Shown here piece by piece: positions 19,223 to 31,461 of a stretch of DNA of 64,000 bases. The translations under genes and the position numbers were made by a program. Position 1 is the first letter of the stretch; the number at the start of each line of letters is the position of its first letter. The notes below the pieces were generated by a model. That model saw only the letters and a list, made by a program, of their open reading frames with translations, ran no database searches and had not been told where the DNA came from. This DNA is from UBA7672 sp965279085 (GTDB taxonomy: Bacteria; Pseudomonadota; Alphaproteobacteria; Caulobacterales; Hyphomonadaceae): NCBI GenBank assembly GCA_965279085.1, contig OZ257149.1:3844001-3908000 (forward strand), in the 5' to 3' direction.

Positions 19223-19424
19223 GTTCGAGAGTGTCCAGTCTCACTGGACTTCGAGAGCTCCCTAGCAGTCGGACTATCTGACTTCGGTCAGACGTCACGG
19301 CAAAAACAAACGCGGTTTCATCGCCGTCCTCGTTTCTCTTCCGTGAACCTCTCGCCCGCCTGGTGATCGCATCAGGGAAGGGGAGAGGGATTGCGAGCCC
19401 AGTAACGGCAACCGCCGCGGGTGA

Positions 19425-19501
<77 letters not shown>

Positions 19502-19550
19502 GCGTCTGTTCTACCGATGCATAGCGGTTTTTCCCCAGCGTGGTTTCTAT

Positions 19551-19626
19551 GGGGCCATAGCTCAGTTGGGAGAGCGCTAGCTTTGCAAGCTTGAGGTCGT
19601 CGGTTCGATCCCGTCTGGCTCCACCA
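19551..19626 (+). tRNA. tRNA-Ala (TGC)
   Basis: A 76-nt cloverleaf with acceptor GGGGCCA/TGGCTCC, anticodon loop TTTGCAA (anticodon TGC) and encoded CCA. The anticodon stem CTAGC/GCTTG has a U-U opposition at 28:42, and the T-stem GTCGG/CCGTC has another. It is second in the 16S-23S spacer after tRNA-Ile. Confidence 0.96.
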
Positions 19627-19872
19627 AACTCTGGTGGATCTCGCAATCATTCCACTCATCAGTTTCGACTGGTTCGCCGCAAGGCGCCCCGGTTGAATTG
19701 ACATCGTGAAGGAGGCCGTTCGACCGGCGCTGTACCCCAGCGCTCCAGGTCGGACCAAATACAACAACTAATCGTCTAACCAATCGTCCGTACGTGGACG
19801 CGGGAGGCTTGGTCGCCCTCTCTATGCAAATAGGGAGGCGGACATGTTCTTCACCACGTATGGGTTTTGTTG

Positions 19873-22650
<2,778 letters not shown>

Positions 22651-22768
22651 CAAGACCCATACGTGGCGACGAACATGTCGCCCGAATAAAGTTCTCCAGA
22701 TATTTAGTCTTTGATCTGGTGCAGAACTATAAATATCGACGATCATTAGACGATCAAAGTTGTTGTAG

Positions 22769-22916
22769 GCATTTGGCTTTGCTGACCTGGTGGTTCTGGC
22801 GGGGGTTCCCCACCCGATCCCATTCCGAACTCGGTCGTTAAGTCCCCCAGCGTCGATGGTACTGTGTCTTAAGGCACGGGAGAGTAGATCGCTGCCAGGT
22901 CTGCCAAGCCAAATGC
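22769..22916 (+). repeat. 11-bp inverted repeat flanking 5S rRNA
   Basis: GCATTTGGCTT (22769-22779) and AAGCCAAATGC (22906-22916) are perfect complements that bracket the 5S gene and extend its terminal helix. This is a likely processing stem for the 5S precursor. Confidence 0.7.
22784..22901 (+). rRNA. 5S ribosomal RNA
   Basis: A 118-nt RNA from GACCTGGTGG to CCAGGTC, with complementary ends and the conserved CCGATCCCATTCCGAACTC-like loop region (CCCGATCCCATTCCGAACTC). Confidence 0.96.
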
Positions 22917-23112
22917 ACGCTGCTCCGCCGAAAGGTGAGAGCAGGGCCTCCTTCAAGATTCGCATCCTCCCCGGATGCGGAACGCGGCTCGGCCGGTTGT
23001 GTGTGGACCTCGTCCACATCGGCCGGATAGGGCCGCGAAGTCGTTTCTGGCCTTGCGCTGGAGACGGTTCAGGGGTTCGCTTGGCGTATCGGACGCTAAG
23101 CGAAATCGGTGA

Positions 23113-23189
<77 letters not shown>

Positions 23190-23194
23190 ACGAG

Positions 23195-23221
23195 AACGGC
23201 CCCGCTTCGGCGGGGCCGTTT
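23195..23221 (+). terminator. rRNA operon terminator
   Basis: A perfect 11-bp stem AACGGCCCCGC / GCGGGGCCGTT with a TTCG tetraloop and a following T, 5 bp after tRNA-fMet. It is very stable and very probably ends rrn transcription. Confidence 0.85.
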
Positions 23222-23254
23222 GCGATTGTGGCTCGGTGCTGCGCGCCGGTCGGC

Positions 23255-24433
23255 CTAGCCGTCGGCCCGCCCAGCTGTCGGGATTGCGGCGCCAGAGCGT
23301 TTGCGCCAGCGCTCGGCAAGCCTTCCACCCCAGTCGCGACCTGGCGCCTCGATAAACCTGTACGTCAGTGTGGAGAGGAGCAGCGTCAGGGCAATCATGC
23401 CGGCGATCACGAGATTGCCGATCCAGATGTTGGCGCCGATCAGCGTCCTGCCGTCCGCTGCAATTGGGCCAACCAAGCCGATGCCGGATTGACCGCCCCA
23501 CCAAAGCAGCAACGACGCCGTCACCGTCAACACGACCACATGGTTCATGTAAACCGAGTAGGACAGCAGTCCGAGTTGACGGGGCAGGTGTGTTCGCAGG
23601 AAGGCGCTTATCCATCCCCGCTCGCACGCAAACACGTACACGACAGGCGCGTAGGCGAGCGGGGTAAGCTGAAAGGGACAGCCGAAGAGCATTGTCGCCA
23701 GCACGACGATGACCGCCGCGATCTCGGCAATTGTTGCGGCGATGCGGTTGACCGCCGCGTTTTCTCTCCATGTCGCTCGATAAACACGCTGGGTCAGCGC
23801 GCCAGCCGCGAAGCCCGCAATACAGTTCGTCAGCATGCCGACCGATACGATGGGCAATGTCGATGTGAGATTGAAGGCAATGGCGGCCACAAAGATGCAC
23901 GCAACAGCAATGATCGCCCGGGCGCCGAGCAGGGCCCATATCAGCGCGAAGATCACGTAGGTGTAGAATTCGGTCGAGATCGACCAGCTCGGAAAGTTCC
24001 AGGTGAAGTGGTTTTCGACGCCGAGCCCCTGCAGAAGCAGCAGGTTGGTGAAGATCGCGGTCATGTCATAGAGGTCGCCGTCGAAGACCGGCCCAAGGTC
24101 GAATGCCGGGCGCACCAATGCCCAGAGCAGCAGGGCGCCGAGGGTCGCGACGTGCAGGGGATAGAGCCGCCCGAAGCGTCGCAGCATGAACGGAATCACG
24201 CCTGCATCCCTGGTTGCGAGTCTCTCCTCGTAAGCGTGTGAGATCACAAAGCCGCTTAGGACAAAGAAGAAGGTGACGAGAAGGTCAGCATGAGCGACCA
24301 AGGGTGAACCGCGGAGCGACCAGTTGGCGGCTTGGCTGAAGTGGAACAGCATGACCATCGCCGCGGCGATGCCTCGCCAAGAGTCCAAAGCATCGAATCG
24401 CCGTTCCAATTCGCTTCTCTTCGTCCGTCCCAT
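23255..24433 (-). CDS. Acyltransferase 3 family membrane protein (OafA/YrhL-like)
   Basis: A 392-residue polytopic membrane protein. The N-terminal signature LDSWRGIAAAMVMLFHFSQ holds the conserved Arg and His of the acyltransferase-3 family, and LSGFVISHAYEERLA follows. These proteins O-acylate sugars of surface polysaccharides or other envelope molecules. About ten hydrophobic helices follow, as usual. ATG 24433 is chosen; a TTG at 24448 in frame is also possible. It is convergent with the rRNA operon and stands alone, so the substrate cannot be inferred. Confidence 0.88.
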   Translation of the reverse strand: MGRTKRSELERRFDALDSWRGIAAAMVMLFHFSQAANWSLRGSPLVAHADLLVTFFFVLSGFVISHAYEERLATRDAGVIPFMLRRFGRLYPLHVATLGALLLWALVRPAFDLGPVFDGDLYDMTAIFTNLLLLQGLGVENHFTWNFPSWSISTEFYTYVIFALIWALLGARAIIAVACIFVAAIAFNLTSTLPIVSVGMLTNCIAGFAAGALTQRVYRATWRENAAVNRIAATIAEIAAVIVVLATMLFGCPFQLTPLAYAPVVYVFACERGWISAFLRTHLPRQLGLLSYSVYMNHVVVLTVTASLLLWWGGQSGIGLVGPIAADGRTLIGANIWIGNLVIAGMIALTLLLSTLTYRFIEAPGRDWGGRLAERWRKRSGAAIPTAGRADG

Positions 24434-24520
24434 CTCGACAGTAAGCAAACGAATGACGAGCGCCAGACCACTCGCGTGTCAGGTATGTGCGGTCGTCTTG
24501 GGTGACGCTATCCTGCAGGC

Positions 24521-25381
24521 ATGACCCAGAAGACCATTCGCGGCCTCCATCCTTCATATCGCGACGATATCGCGGATCTCGTCACGCGCCGGCCATTGCC
24601 TGGGCCGAAGATCGAGCAGGTCGATCCGTTCCTGTTCCTCAATCATCATGGGCCGCAGGTTTATCCGGCGAACAATCGCGGGCTGCCGTTCGGGCCGCAT
24701 CCGCATCGAGGCTTCGAGACCGTCACCTTCATTCTCGATGGCGAGCTGATGCACCGGGATTCCGGCGGGCATGAGAGCGTCATCCGCGCGGGCGGGGTGC
24801 AGTGGATGACTGCGGGCTCGGGCCTCGTGCATGCGGAGCTTTCACCGGACGCGTTCAAGCGGGCGGGCGGTCCGCTCGAGATCCTGCAGCTCTGGGTGAA
24901 CCTGCCGGCGCGGCTCAAGATGATGCCGCCGAACTATCAGGGCCTGCAGGCTGACCAGATACCGGCGATCGAGGCGGCTGGCGGGAAGGCGCGCATCAAT
25001 CTGATCGCAGGCGAGTGGGGCGGCCGCACGGGGCCGGTGAATTCGATCACCGGCAACTTCATGACCACGATCGATGCGCGGGCGGGCGCGCGGCTCGATT
25101 TCGACGGGCTCGAGAAGCGCAACGTGTTTCTGTACGTCGTCTCCGGCAATGTTCGCATCAACGGGCGTGACGTGACGCAGCATCATATTGTCGAGCTGGA
25201 TCGGGATGGCGGCGAATTGACGATCGAGGCGGCGAGCGATGCGAGCCTGTTGTTCGGCCACGGCGATCCGATTGATGAGCCTGTCGTCGCGCACGGACCA
25301 TTCGTGATGAATACGGTCGATGAGATCCGGCAGGCGATCGTCGACTACCAGGCCGGAAAGTTCGGCGCCGTCACGGCGTGA
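24521..25381 (+). CDS. Pirin family protein
   Basis: A 286-residue bicupin protein of the pirin family. The metal ligands expected from human pirin are present: His60 and His62 in GPHPHRGFETVT, His104 and Glu106 in SGLVHAE. Bacterial pirins bind iron and include quercetin dioxygenases and regulators of pyruvate dehydrogenase; the role here is not determinable. The gene is divergent from the acyltransferase gene and its 3' end overlaps the convergent carboxypeptidase gene by 11 bp. Confidence 0.92.
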   Translation: MTQKTIRGLHPSYRDDIADLVTRRPLPGPKIEQVDPFLFLNHHGPQVYPANNRGLPFGPHPHRGFETVTFILDGELMHRDSGGHESVIRAGGVQWMTAGSGLVHAELSPDAFKRAGGPLEILQLWVNLPARLKMMPPNYQGLQADQIPAIEAAGGKARINLIAGEWGGRTGPVNSITGNFMTTIDARAGARLDFDGLEKRNVFLYVVSGNVRINGRDVTQHHIVELDRDGGELTIEAASDASLLFGHGDPIDEPVVAHGPFVMNTVDEIRQAIVDYQAGKFGAVTA

Positions 25382-26981
25382 CGGCCACACCGAGCGAGCG
25401 GTTGCCAGCTTGCACCGCGCGGATAAAGCCGCGCACGTCCTCGGACAGGATCGCGCCTTCGGCCTCTTCCTCGTACATCATGTGGCCGCCCGTATAGCAT
25501 TTCGTCCGAACGCGATCGGCCGCCTCGGGGAGATCTCGCCGCGCCATCTCGGTGCCTACTGCGCAGGAGACGAGGTCGTCATACATGCCGCCGGCGACAA
25601 AGATCTCCATCTCCGGAGCGGCCGCCACGAGTTCAGGCATCGGGCTGTCGGAGATGGACAGCGATGCGCCGAAGTGCGCCGCGAAATTCACAATCGATAG
25701 GGCAAGCCCGTCATCCGGTCGTTCCGGCGCCGCGCCGGGGCGGAAGGTCAACGACGACATTGTGTCCTGCAGCTCCGGAAAGAGGTGGGCCGTTTCAGGC
25801 GTGAGCTCGACGATCGAGCCGTCCGCCCGCGTGATCTTCATGGACTGGCGTGGAATGAAGGGCAGCCGGGTGTAGCCGCGGTCGTCAAACTCCTGGCCGA
25901 CATAGATGCGGTCGGGATTGAAGCCGAGCGTCTTGCGCAGATCATCGACGATGGCGCGGGAGATCCATCCACGGCCATCATCATTCCATGCCCGCAGATC
26001 GTAAGAGTTGGGATTCCGGATGTCCGGGAACAGCAGCGTTGCATGCTGTCGGCTGAGATTGCTCAGCGAGGCCGTCGTGGCCTGCGGGTTCAGCGGCATC
26101 ACCGTGCTGGCTATCTGCTCTTCCGAATAGCCAAGGAATTTCTCCAGGCCGTCGGCGAAATCCTTCCAGGCGGATCGATCATTGGCGGTCAGTTTTTCCG
26201 AGAGGCCGTTGGCCCATTCGACGGTGGCGTCATGGATGTCCGCCTCGGATGTGTATTCGGGGTCTTCAAGCAAACCGCGCTTCAGCGACAACGCCGCATA
26301 GCCCGGCAGCCGGAAGGCGCCATCGATCGCGGGTTCGAGCCGTTTGCCGACCAGCGAGTAGCCGGAGATGAGGACAAGCGCCTCGGGCGCGATCTTTCGC
26401 GTCAGCAGCTCCTCGGTCACCAGTTGTGCGCGGCGGACGCCATAGCTTTCGCCAATGAGGATGGCGGGGCGGTCGACGCCGCCATTTTCGCGCAGGTAGG
26501 TCTCGATGAACCTGGCGAAGGTGTAGGCGTCGACACGCTGGTTCAGCAGCGCGCTGCGGTTCACGCCTTTGGCGTAGCGGCCGAAACCGGTCTCGATCTG
26601 GTCGAGAAAGACAAGATCGGCCACGTCCAGCAATGTCGCTTCATTTGACTTCAGCGCGCCATTGGCCAAGCGCTTCGGCCCGAAGGCGCCGTAGTGCAGG
26701 GGCGTCGTGTTCGCTCCCGATCCGCCATTCCAGACGAAAGCAACCGGGCGGGTTTCGCCGCGCCTTGGGGGCGTGGTGTAGGCCACGTAGAACATGTCGC
26801 CGATCAATGCGCCGTCGGAGCCGTTGATGGGCATCAGGCCGGCGGTGGCGGTGTAGGAGAGCTGGCGCCCCTTGAGGGCCAGCGTGTGACTGGTCGTGAC
26901 GGGAGCGGGCGCTTCCTGCGCGACTGCCGCACCGGCTGTCAGCAGCGCGAACGCCGCCGCAATGCAGAATTTCCACGCCAT
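25371..26981 (-). CDS. Exported serine carboxypeptidase S10-like hydrolase
   Basis: A 536-residue secreted hydrolase. ATG 26981 follows CGGAGGG and opens a signal peptide (MAWKFCIAAAFALLTAGAAVAQ). S10 marks are the oxyanion region FVWNGGSGANTT near residue 85, Ser179 in GESYG, and near the C-terminus an Asp in AGGMYDDLVS and a His in TGGHMMYEE. It probably removes C-terminal residues from peptides in the periplasm or outside. Upstream in-frame TTG 27017 and ATG 26999 are less likely starts. Confidence 0.86.
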   Translation of the reverse strand: MAWKFCIAAAFALLTAGAAVAQEAPAPVTTSHTLALKGRQLSYTATAGLMPINGSDGALIGDMFYVAYTTPPRRGETRPVAFVWNGGSGANTTPLHYGAFGPKRLANGALKSNEATLLDVADLVFLDQIETGFGRYAKGVNRSALLNQRVDAYTFARFIETYLRENGGVDRPAILIGESYGVRRAQLVTEELLTRKIAPEALVLISGYSLVGKRLEPAIDGAFRLPGYAALSLKRGLLEDPEYTSEADIHDATVEWANGLSEKLTANDRSAWKDFADGLEKFLGYSEEQIASTVMPLNPQATTASLSNLSRQHATLLFPDIRNPNSYDLRAWNDDGRGWISRAIVDDLRKTLGFNPDRIYVGQEFDDRGYTRLPFIPRQSMKITRADGSIVELTPETAHLFPELQDTMSSLTFRPGAAPERPDDGLALSIVNFAAHFGASLSISDSPMPELVAAAPEMEIFVAGGMYDDLVSCAVGTEMARRDLPEAADRVRTKCYTGGHMMYEEEAEGAILSEDVRGFIRAVQAGNRSLGVAVTP

Positions 26982-27148
26982 CCCAACCCTCCGACGCATC
27001 GGGAGAGGTTGGGCCAAACCTCCTGCCAGTCAAATGAACTCAGCGGCTGATGGCAAGCCGCTCTCCGGGACGTGACGGTTCGCGACGGCTTGGCGCACTT
27101 GCGGGTTTGGGTCACCCGGTTAGGTTGCGCCGGAAAAGGGAGACGGTG

Positions 27149-27565
27149 TTGCTGACGTGGATGAGGCGCATGGGGCGGAGGCTGGGTGCGATAGCGCTGC
27201 TGGCCGTGCTCGTGCGCGCTGTCATTCCCGCCGGCTACATGCTGGCCCATGCGGACACGGATTCGGGCCGCTATCTCGTCGTCGAGATGTGCGACGGGCA
27301 TGACACCGCCAAGCAGGTGATCGATCTCGACACCGGCAAAGAGATCAAGCTCGACAAGCTTCCCAAGAAGACCGGCGGCGATCCTGGCTCCGCGCCGTGC
27401 GTGTTCGCAGGCGCTATCGCGATGGCGCAGCCCGTAACCGTGGCCGAGCCCGTTGAGTTCCTCACCGAGCACCAGGTCGATTTCGCCGCCGTGCGCGACC
27501 TGCGCCCCGGCCGCGGCATCGCCGCGCCGCCGCCGCCGTCGACCGGACCGCCGTCCCTGATCTGA
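27149..27565 (+). CDS. DUF2946-like exported protein
   Basis: A protein of about 138 residues with one N-terminal hydrophobic segment (LGAIALLAVLVRAVIPAGYML). The PAGYM motif is typical of DUF2946 proteins, which are often encoded beside TonB receptors or metal-related genes. A CDGHD and a late CVFAGA give two cysteines. TTG 27149 is preferred because AAGGGAG lies 6 bases upstream; ATG 27161 is the alternative, 18 bases from that site. It lies directly before the TonB receptor gene, so a shared metal-related role is plausible but not shown. Confidence 0.65.
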   Translation: MLTWMRRMGRRLGAIALLAVLVRAVIPAGYMLAHADTDSGRYLVVEMCDGHDTAKQVIDLDTGKEIKLDKLPKKTGGDPGSAPCVFAGAIAMAQPVTVAEPVEFLTEHQVDFAAVRDLRPGRGIAAPPPPSTGPPSLI

Positions 27566-27632
27566 GCTGACATCGCCGCGCGTGGCCCTGAGCCTGCGCG
27601 ATTTTTCATGCTTTGATCGAGTTCAAATCTCC

Positions 27633-29699
27633 ATGTCATCACGTCTTTTGCGCGCCGCAGCGTCGGCGCCGTTCCTGATACTTGCAGCGCCTGCCTTCGC
27701 CCAATCCGCTCCAGCGGATGACCAGCAGCAGGCCCGCGATACAGTCATCGTCACCGCGACCCGCGACCCCGAAGATCCGCCCGTCGTCGCCGAGGCGCGA
27801 GAGCGCCTGTCGGAAACGCCCGGCGCCGTCGCGATCGTTTCAAACGAAAGCTATGCCGGACGCCATGCGACCGGCCTGGTCGACATGTTGCGCGATGTGC
27901 CCGGCGTCTACATCCAGAAGAAGTGGGGCGGGGATACGCGCCTTTCCATTCGCGGATCCGGCATCGGCAACAACAATCACCTGCGCGGAACGCTGGTGGC
28001 GCAGGACGGCATGCCGATGAACGAGGCGGACGGCTTCGGCGACACACAGATGATCGACCCGTTCATTGCGCGGTTTACCGAAGTCTACAAAGGCGGAAAC
28101 GCGCTGCGTTATGGAGGCGCGCTGCTCGGCGGCGCCATCAACATCATCACGCCGAACGGCCAGACGATGCCAGACCAAGGCGTGCTGCGCGTCGAGGGCG
28201 GCGACTACGGTACGTTGCGCGGACACGTCAGCGCGGGCGGCCAGTTCGGTAACTGGGACGCATTCGGAGCTGTCTCCGGCTACAAGACAAACGGATGGCG
28301 GCGGCAGAGCGAAGGCGAGTGGCAGTTCGCCTCCGGCAATCTCGGCTACACATTCGGCGCCGATCAGGAAGTGCGCGCCTACGTTTCTGGCGGATATATC
28401 CACCAGCAGATCCCCGGTTCGCTCTCGCTCGCACAGGCGATCAATTCGCCAGAGCTGGCGAACCCGACAAACGTCACGCTGAATTACCAGCGTGACCAGT
28501 CGGTGCAACGCGGTGCGGTGCAGACACGCTGGCGGTTCGACGCGAGCACGGTGTTCGAAGGCGGCGTCTATGCGACGCACAAGGAACTCGACCACCCGAT
28601 CTTCCAGGTGATCAATCAGGAAAGCGATAACTGGGGCGCATTCGGCCGGATCGACTGGGAAGGCCAACTGTTCGGCATGGACGCCGACTTGTTCTACGGC
28701 CTTTCCTACAGGGCGGGCGAGAATGACGCCAAGCAGTGGGTGAACCTTGCGGGCTCACGCGGCGCTCTCACGGCGCAGAGCTATCAAGATGCCACCGGAC
28801 TCGACGTGTTCGCCGAGGGCCGGCTGTTCGTGATGGACGGTTTCGCGCTGGTTGCGGGCGGCTCCTATGGCCGGGCCGAGCGTGACTATCGCTCCGTCGC
28901 GCCCAGCGCCGTGGTCGTCACCGACAGCGAGACCTATGACTGGTTCTCGCCGCGTGTGGGCTTCATCTGGCAGACCCCGGAAGGCGCGCAGGTGTATGGC
29001 AACGTCACGCGCTCGGTCGAGCCGCCGAACTTCGGTGGGCTTGCTCCAACGACGGGTGGTTTCCAGCCGCTGAAGGAACAGGATGCGTGGACGGCCGAGA
29101 TCGGTACACGCGGGCGCGTCGACAATCTTGTCTGGGATGTCGCCCTCTACCGCGCCGAAATCGACAACGAGCTGCTGACCTTCTCGGTTGATCCGGGCGC
29201 TGGCATTCCGGCGGCGACGTTCAACGCGCTTGACGGAACGATGCACCAGGGCCTCGAGGCGGGGCTCGACTGGGAGATCACAGACGGGCTGCGCCTGCGC
29301 CAGACATACATGTGGTCAGACTTCCGCTTCATGGATGATCGACAGTATGGCGACAACAGCCTGCCCATCGTTCCCGAGCATTTCTACCGGGCCGAGCTGA
29401 AAGGGACGGTCGGGAATTTCTGGTTCGCGCCGTCGCTGGAATGGTCGCTGTCGGATGCGTGGACGGATTATGCGAACACGTTCGAGGCGGGTTCCTACGC
29501 CACCTTCAATCTCAATCTCGGCTACGAGTTCGAGGGCGGGCCGACGGTGTTCCTCGATGTGCGGAACATCTTCAACGAGAACTACATCTCCAACTTCACG
29601 CCTGTCGTGAACTGGAACGCAGCCACTGCCGCGCAGCGCATGATCTTCTTCCCGGGAGATGGGCGTTCCATCTACGGCGGCGTATCGTTCGCGTTCTGA
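27633..29699 (+). CDS. TonB-dependent receptor
   Basis: An outer-membrane receptor of 688 residues with signal MSSRLLRAAASAPFLILAAPAFAQ, a TonB-box-like DTVIVTATRD, a plug domain (PGVYIQKKWGGDTRLSIRG, EVYKGGNALRYGGALLGGAIN) and a 22-strand-type barrel ending in an aromatic residue (GGVSFAF). Such receptors import chelated metals, siderophores or vitamins using TonB energy. The order with DUF2946 and the sequence style suggest a metal chelate. No Fur box was found just upstream. No good ribosome-binding site precedes ATG 27633, so the start is uncertain. Confidence 0.9.
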   Translation: MSSRLLRAAASAPFLILAAPAFAQSAPADDQQQARDTVIVTATRDPEDPPVVAEARERLSETPGAVAIVSNESYAGRHATGLVDMLRDVPGVYIQKKWGGDTRLSIRGSGIGNNNHLRGTLVAQDGMPMNEADGFGDTQMIDPFIARFTEVYKGGNALRYGGALLGGAINIITPNGQTMPDQGVLRVEGGDYGTLRGHVSAGGQFGNWDAFGAVSGYKTNGWRRQSEGEWQFASGNLGYTFGADQEVRAYVSGGYIHQQIPGSLSLAQAINSPELANPTNVTLNYQRDQSVQRGAVQTRWRFDASTVFEGGVYATHKELDHPIFQVINQESDNWGAFGRIDWEGQLFGMDADLFYGLSYRAGENDAKQWVNLAGSRGALTAQSYQDATGLDVFAEGRLFVMDGFALVAGGSYGRAERDYRSVAPSAVVVTDSETYDWFSPRVGFIWQTPEGAQVYGNVTRSVEPPNFGGLAPTTGGFQPLKEQDAWTAEIGTRGRVDNLVWDVALYRAEIDNELLTFSVDPGAGIPAATFNALDGTMHQGLEAGLDWEITDGLRLRQTYMWSDFRFMDDRQYGDNSLPIVPEHFYRAELKGTVGNFWFAPSLEWSLSDAWTDYANTFEAGSYATFNLNLGYEFEGGPTVFLDVRNIFNENYISNFTPVVNWNAATAAQRMIFFPGDGRSIYGGVSFAF

Positions 29700-29759
29700 G
29701 GACTGAAGCGGGAACGATCCGGCGCGTACAACGTTTTTCCAGGTTCGGGAGGAGGCGGG

Positions 29760-30116
29760 ATGGTTTCCCTGCGTGTCATGATCGTCGAGGATGAACCGCT
29801 CATTGGCGCGGCGATGGAGATGCTCGTTCAGGAGATCGGCGGTGAAGCGCTGGGGCCGTTCATGAACCTGCGGGATGGCCTCGCGGCCGCCGGGTCGCTG
29901 GACCAGATCGATTGCGCGCTGCTCGACTGCAATCTCGGGCGGGATGTTTCCTGGCCGATCGCCGACACGTTGGCTGAGCGCAATGTGCCGTTCGCTTTCA
30001 CCAGCGGAAAAGGGCTGAAGGATATCGAGCCGCGCTTTCAGCAGCGCCCGGTTTTCATCAAGCCTGTCGACGACACCAAGCTGAAAACCTTCATTCTTCA
30101 GCACGTTCGCGACTGA
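29760..30116 (+). CDS. Stand-alone response regulator receiver protein
   Basis: A 118-residue protein that is only a receiver domain. The acidic pair Glu10/Asp11 (VMIVEDEP), phospho-acceptor Asp56 (CALLDCNL), and Lys in VFIKPVDD are all present. ATG 29760 follows GGGAGGAGG. It has no output domain, so it would act by protein contact like CheY or Spo0F. It lies 60 bp after the TonB receptor gene, with no histidine kinase nearby. Confidence 0.9.
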   Translation: MVSLRVMIVEDEPLIGAAMEMLVQEIGGEALGPFMNLRDGLAAAGSLDQIDCALLDCNLGRDVSWPIADTLAERNVPFAFTSGKGLKDIEPRFQQRPVFIKPVDDTKLKTFILQHVRD

Positions 30117-30241
30117 CCCCGAAATTCGTTGCGCGAACGACGGAAACTGCCCAGTTTCAGATTTAATCCTCCGCAGTACTTATATGAGACTGTGCGCGGG
30201 GCTCGATGTCGTAAGGACATTTGGCCTTGCAAAGCGGTTGG

Positions 30242-30258
30242 TTATCGAATATCGATAA
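30242..30258. promoter_or_regulatory. 7-3-7 palindrome upstream of the ABC exporter operon
   Basis: TTATCGA and TCGATAA are perfect complements around ATA, 57 bp before the exporter start. The size suits a dimeric repressor. No cognate regulator gene is adjacent. Confidence 0.5.
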
Positions 30259-30286
30259 GGTTGGGTGTCAGGGCCCTCCAAAAATT

Positions 30287-30299
30287 AGAAACGGTTTCT
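30287..30299. promoter_or_regulatory. 13-bp palindrome AGAAACGGTTTCT next to the exporter ribosome-binding site
   Basis: AGAAAC and GTTTCT are complements around one G. It touches the GGAGAGAGG ribosome-binding site of the permease gene, so protein binding or RNA pairing there could affect translation. Confidence 0.4.
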
Positions 30300-30315
30300 G
30301 GAGAGAGGCCCGCAC

Positions 30316-31461
30316 ATGAGCCTTGCGCTCTCGACACTCCTCTATGAGTGGCGACGCTATCTGGCCGCCATCATCGCGCTGGCGTTGGCCGGCGTGCTGA
30401 TGCTGGCGCTCGGCGCCATGTTCATCGGCATCATGCAGTCGTTCACCGTGACGATCGACAAGTCGCGGGCGCAGCTCATCATCCTGGCGCCAAACGCCGA
30501 GGCGAGCGGCGGACCGGGCGGCGGGCCCGGGCCGCTGCCCAAGCGGGTGGTGCCGCTGATCTACCGCCACCCCGACGTGGTCGAGGTGCAGGATCTGCCC
30601 GACGATTTCGGCCGCTTCATCGGCCCGGGGCAGCCTTCGCCATCGTTCGTCAACATCATGATCATCGACACGTCCCCCAACGGCGTGACCTTGCCCGAGG
30701 ACTTCACCGAAGACATGCGGCGCGCGATCGAGGCGCCCTTTGCCGTGGGCATCGACGTTTCCGCCCAGCGCCAGCTTGGCGTGAAAGTGGGCGACGCGGC
30801 GGTGCTCAACGGCCGGACGGTCCGCATCGCCCTGATCATGGAGGGCTACGCCAACAGCCAGATGCCCAGCATCGTGATGTCGCGGCAGACCCAGCGCCTG
30901 ATGGGCCGCGCCAATGACGAGCAGCTCGGACTCCTGATGGTGCGCATCAAGGGGAATCCCGCTGACGAGAAGAATATCATCCGGGTTCGCGATGAGCTGA
31001 ACGCACTTTCCGATGGACTCTATCGCGCATGGACCAAGCCCGAACTTACCGCCTCGACGACGCGACAGATGATGCAGGAAGGCTTCATCGCCATGCTGAT
31101 GCTGTTCATGAGCGTGATCGGCTTCGTTATCGGCGTGGTCATCACCTGGCAGACGCTGCGCGGGGCCATCCTCGCCAATATCAAGGAATTCGCCAGCCTG
31201 CGGGCGCTTGGCGTGTCGATGGGCCAGTTGCGCGGCGTCGTGATGGAGCTGTCGCTCTGGGTCGGCGTCCTCGGGATCCTGGCGGCCGGCGTTTTGATGT
31301 TCGGGATTGCGTGGGCCGCTTCGGCTATCAACCTGCCCATGGGCTTCGAGGCCGGCTCCATCATCCAGACGGCCGTCCTGCTGCTCATCATCTCGATCGG
31401 TTCGGGCGCGCTGACACTTGGAGCCCTCAAGAAGGGCGAACCCGCGGACCTGCTCAAATGA
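30316..31461 (+). CDS. ABC exporter permease, FtsX/DevC-like
   Basis: A 381-residue inner-membrane permease. One helix spans about 17-38, a large periplasmic domain follows (with a Gly/Pro-rich stretch GGPGGGPGPLP), and three helices lie in the C-terminal third (about 255-375): the FtsX/MacB-type layout. The size and the three-gene set resemble DevC of DevBCA glycolipid exporters. The last bases ATGA overlap the ATPase start, so the genes are translationally coupled. Substrate unknown. Confidence 0.87.
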   Translation: MSLALSTLLYEWRRYLAAIIALALAGVLMLALGAMFIGIMQSFTVTIDKSRAQLIILAPNAEASGGPGGGPGPLPKRVVPLIYRHPDVVEVQDLPDDFGRFIGPGQPSPSFVNIMIIDTSPNGVTLPEDFTEDMRRAIEAPFAVGIDVSAQRQLGVKVGDAAVLNGRTVRIALIMEGYANSQMPSIVMSRQTQRLMGRANDEQLGLLMVRIKGNPADEKNIIRVRDELNALSDGLYRAWTKPELTASTTRQMMQEGFIAMLMLFMSVIGFVIGVVITWQTLRGAILANIKEFASLRALGVSMGQLRGVVMELSLWVGVLGILAAGVLMFGIAWAASAINLPMGFEAGSIIQTAVLLLIISIGSGALTLGALKKGEPADLLK

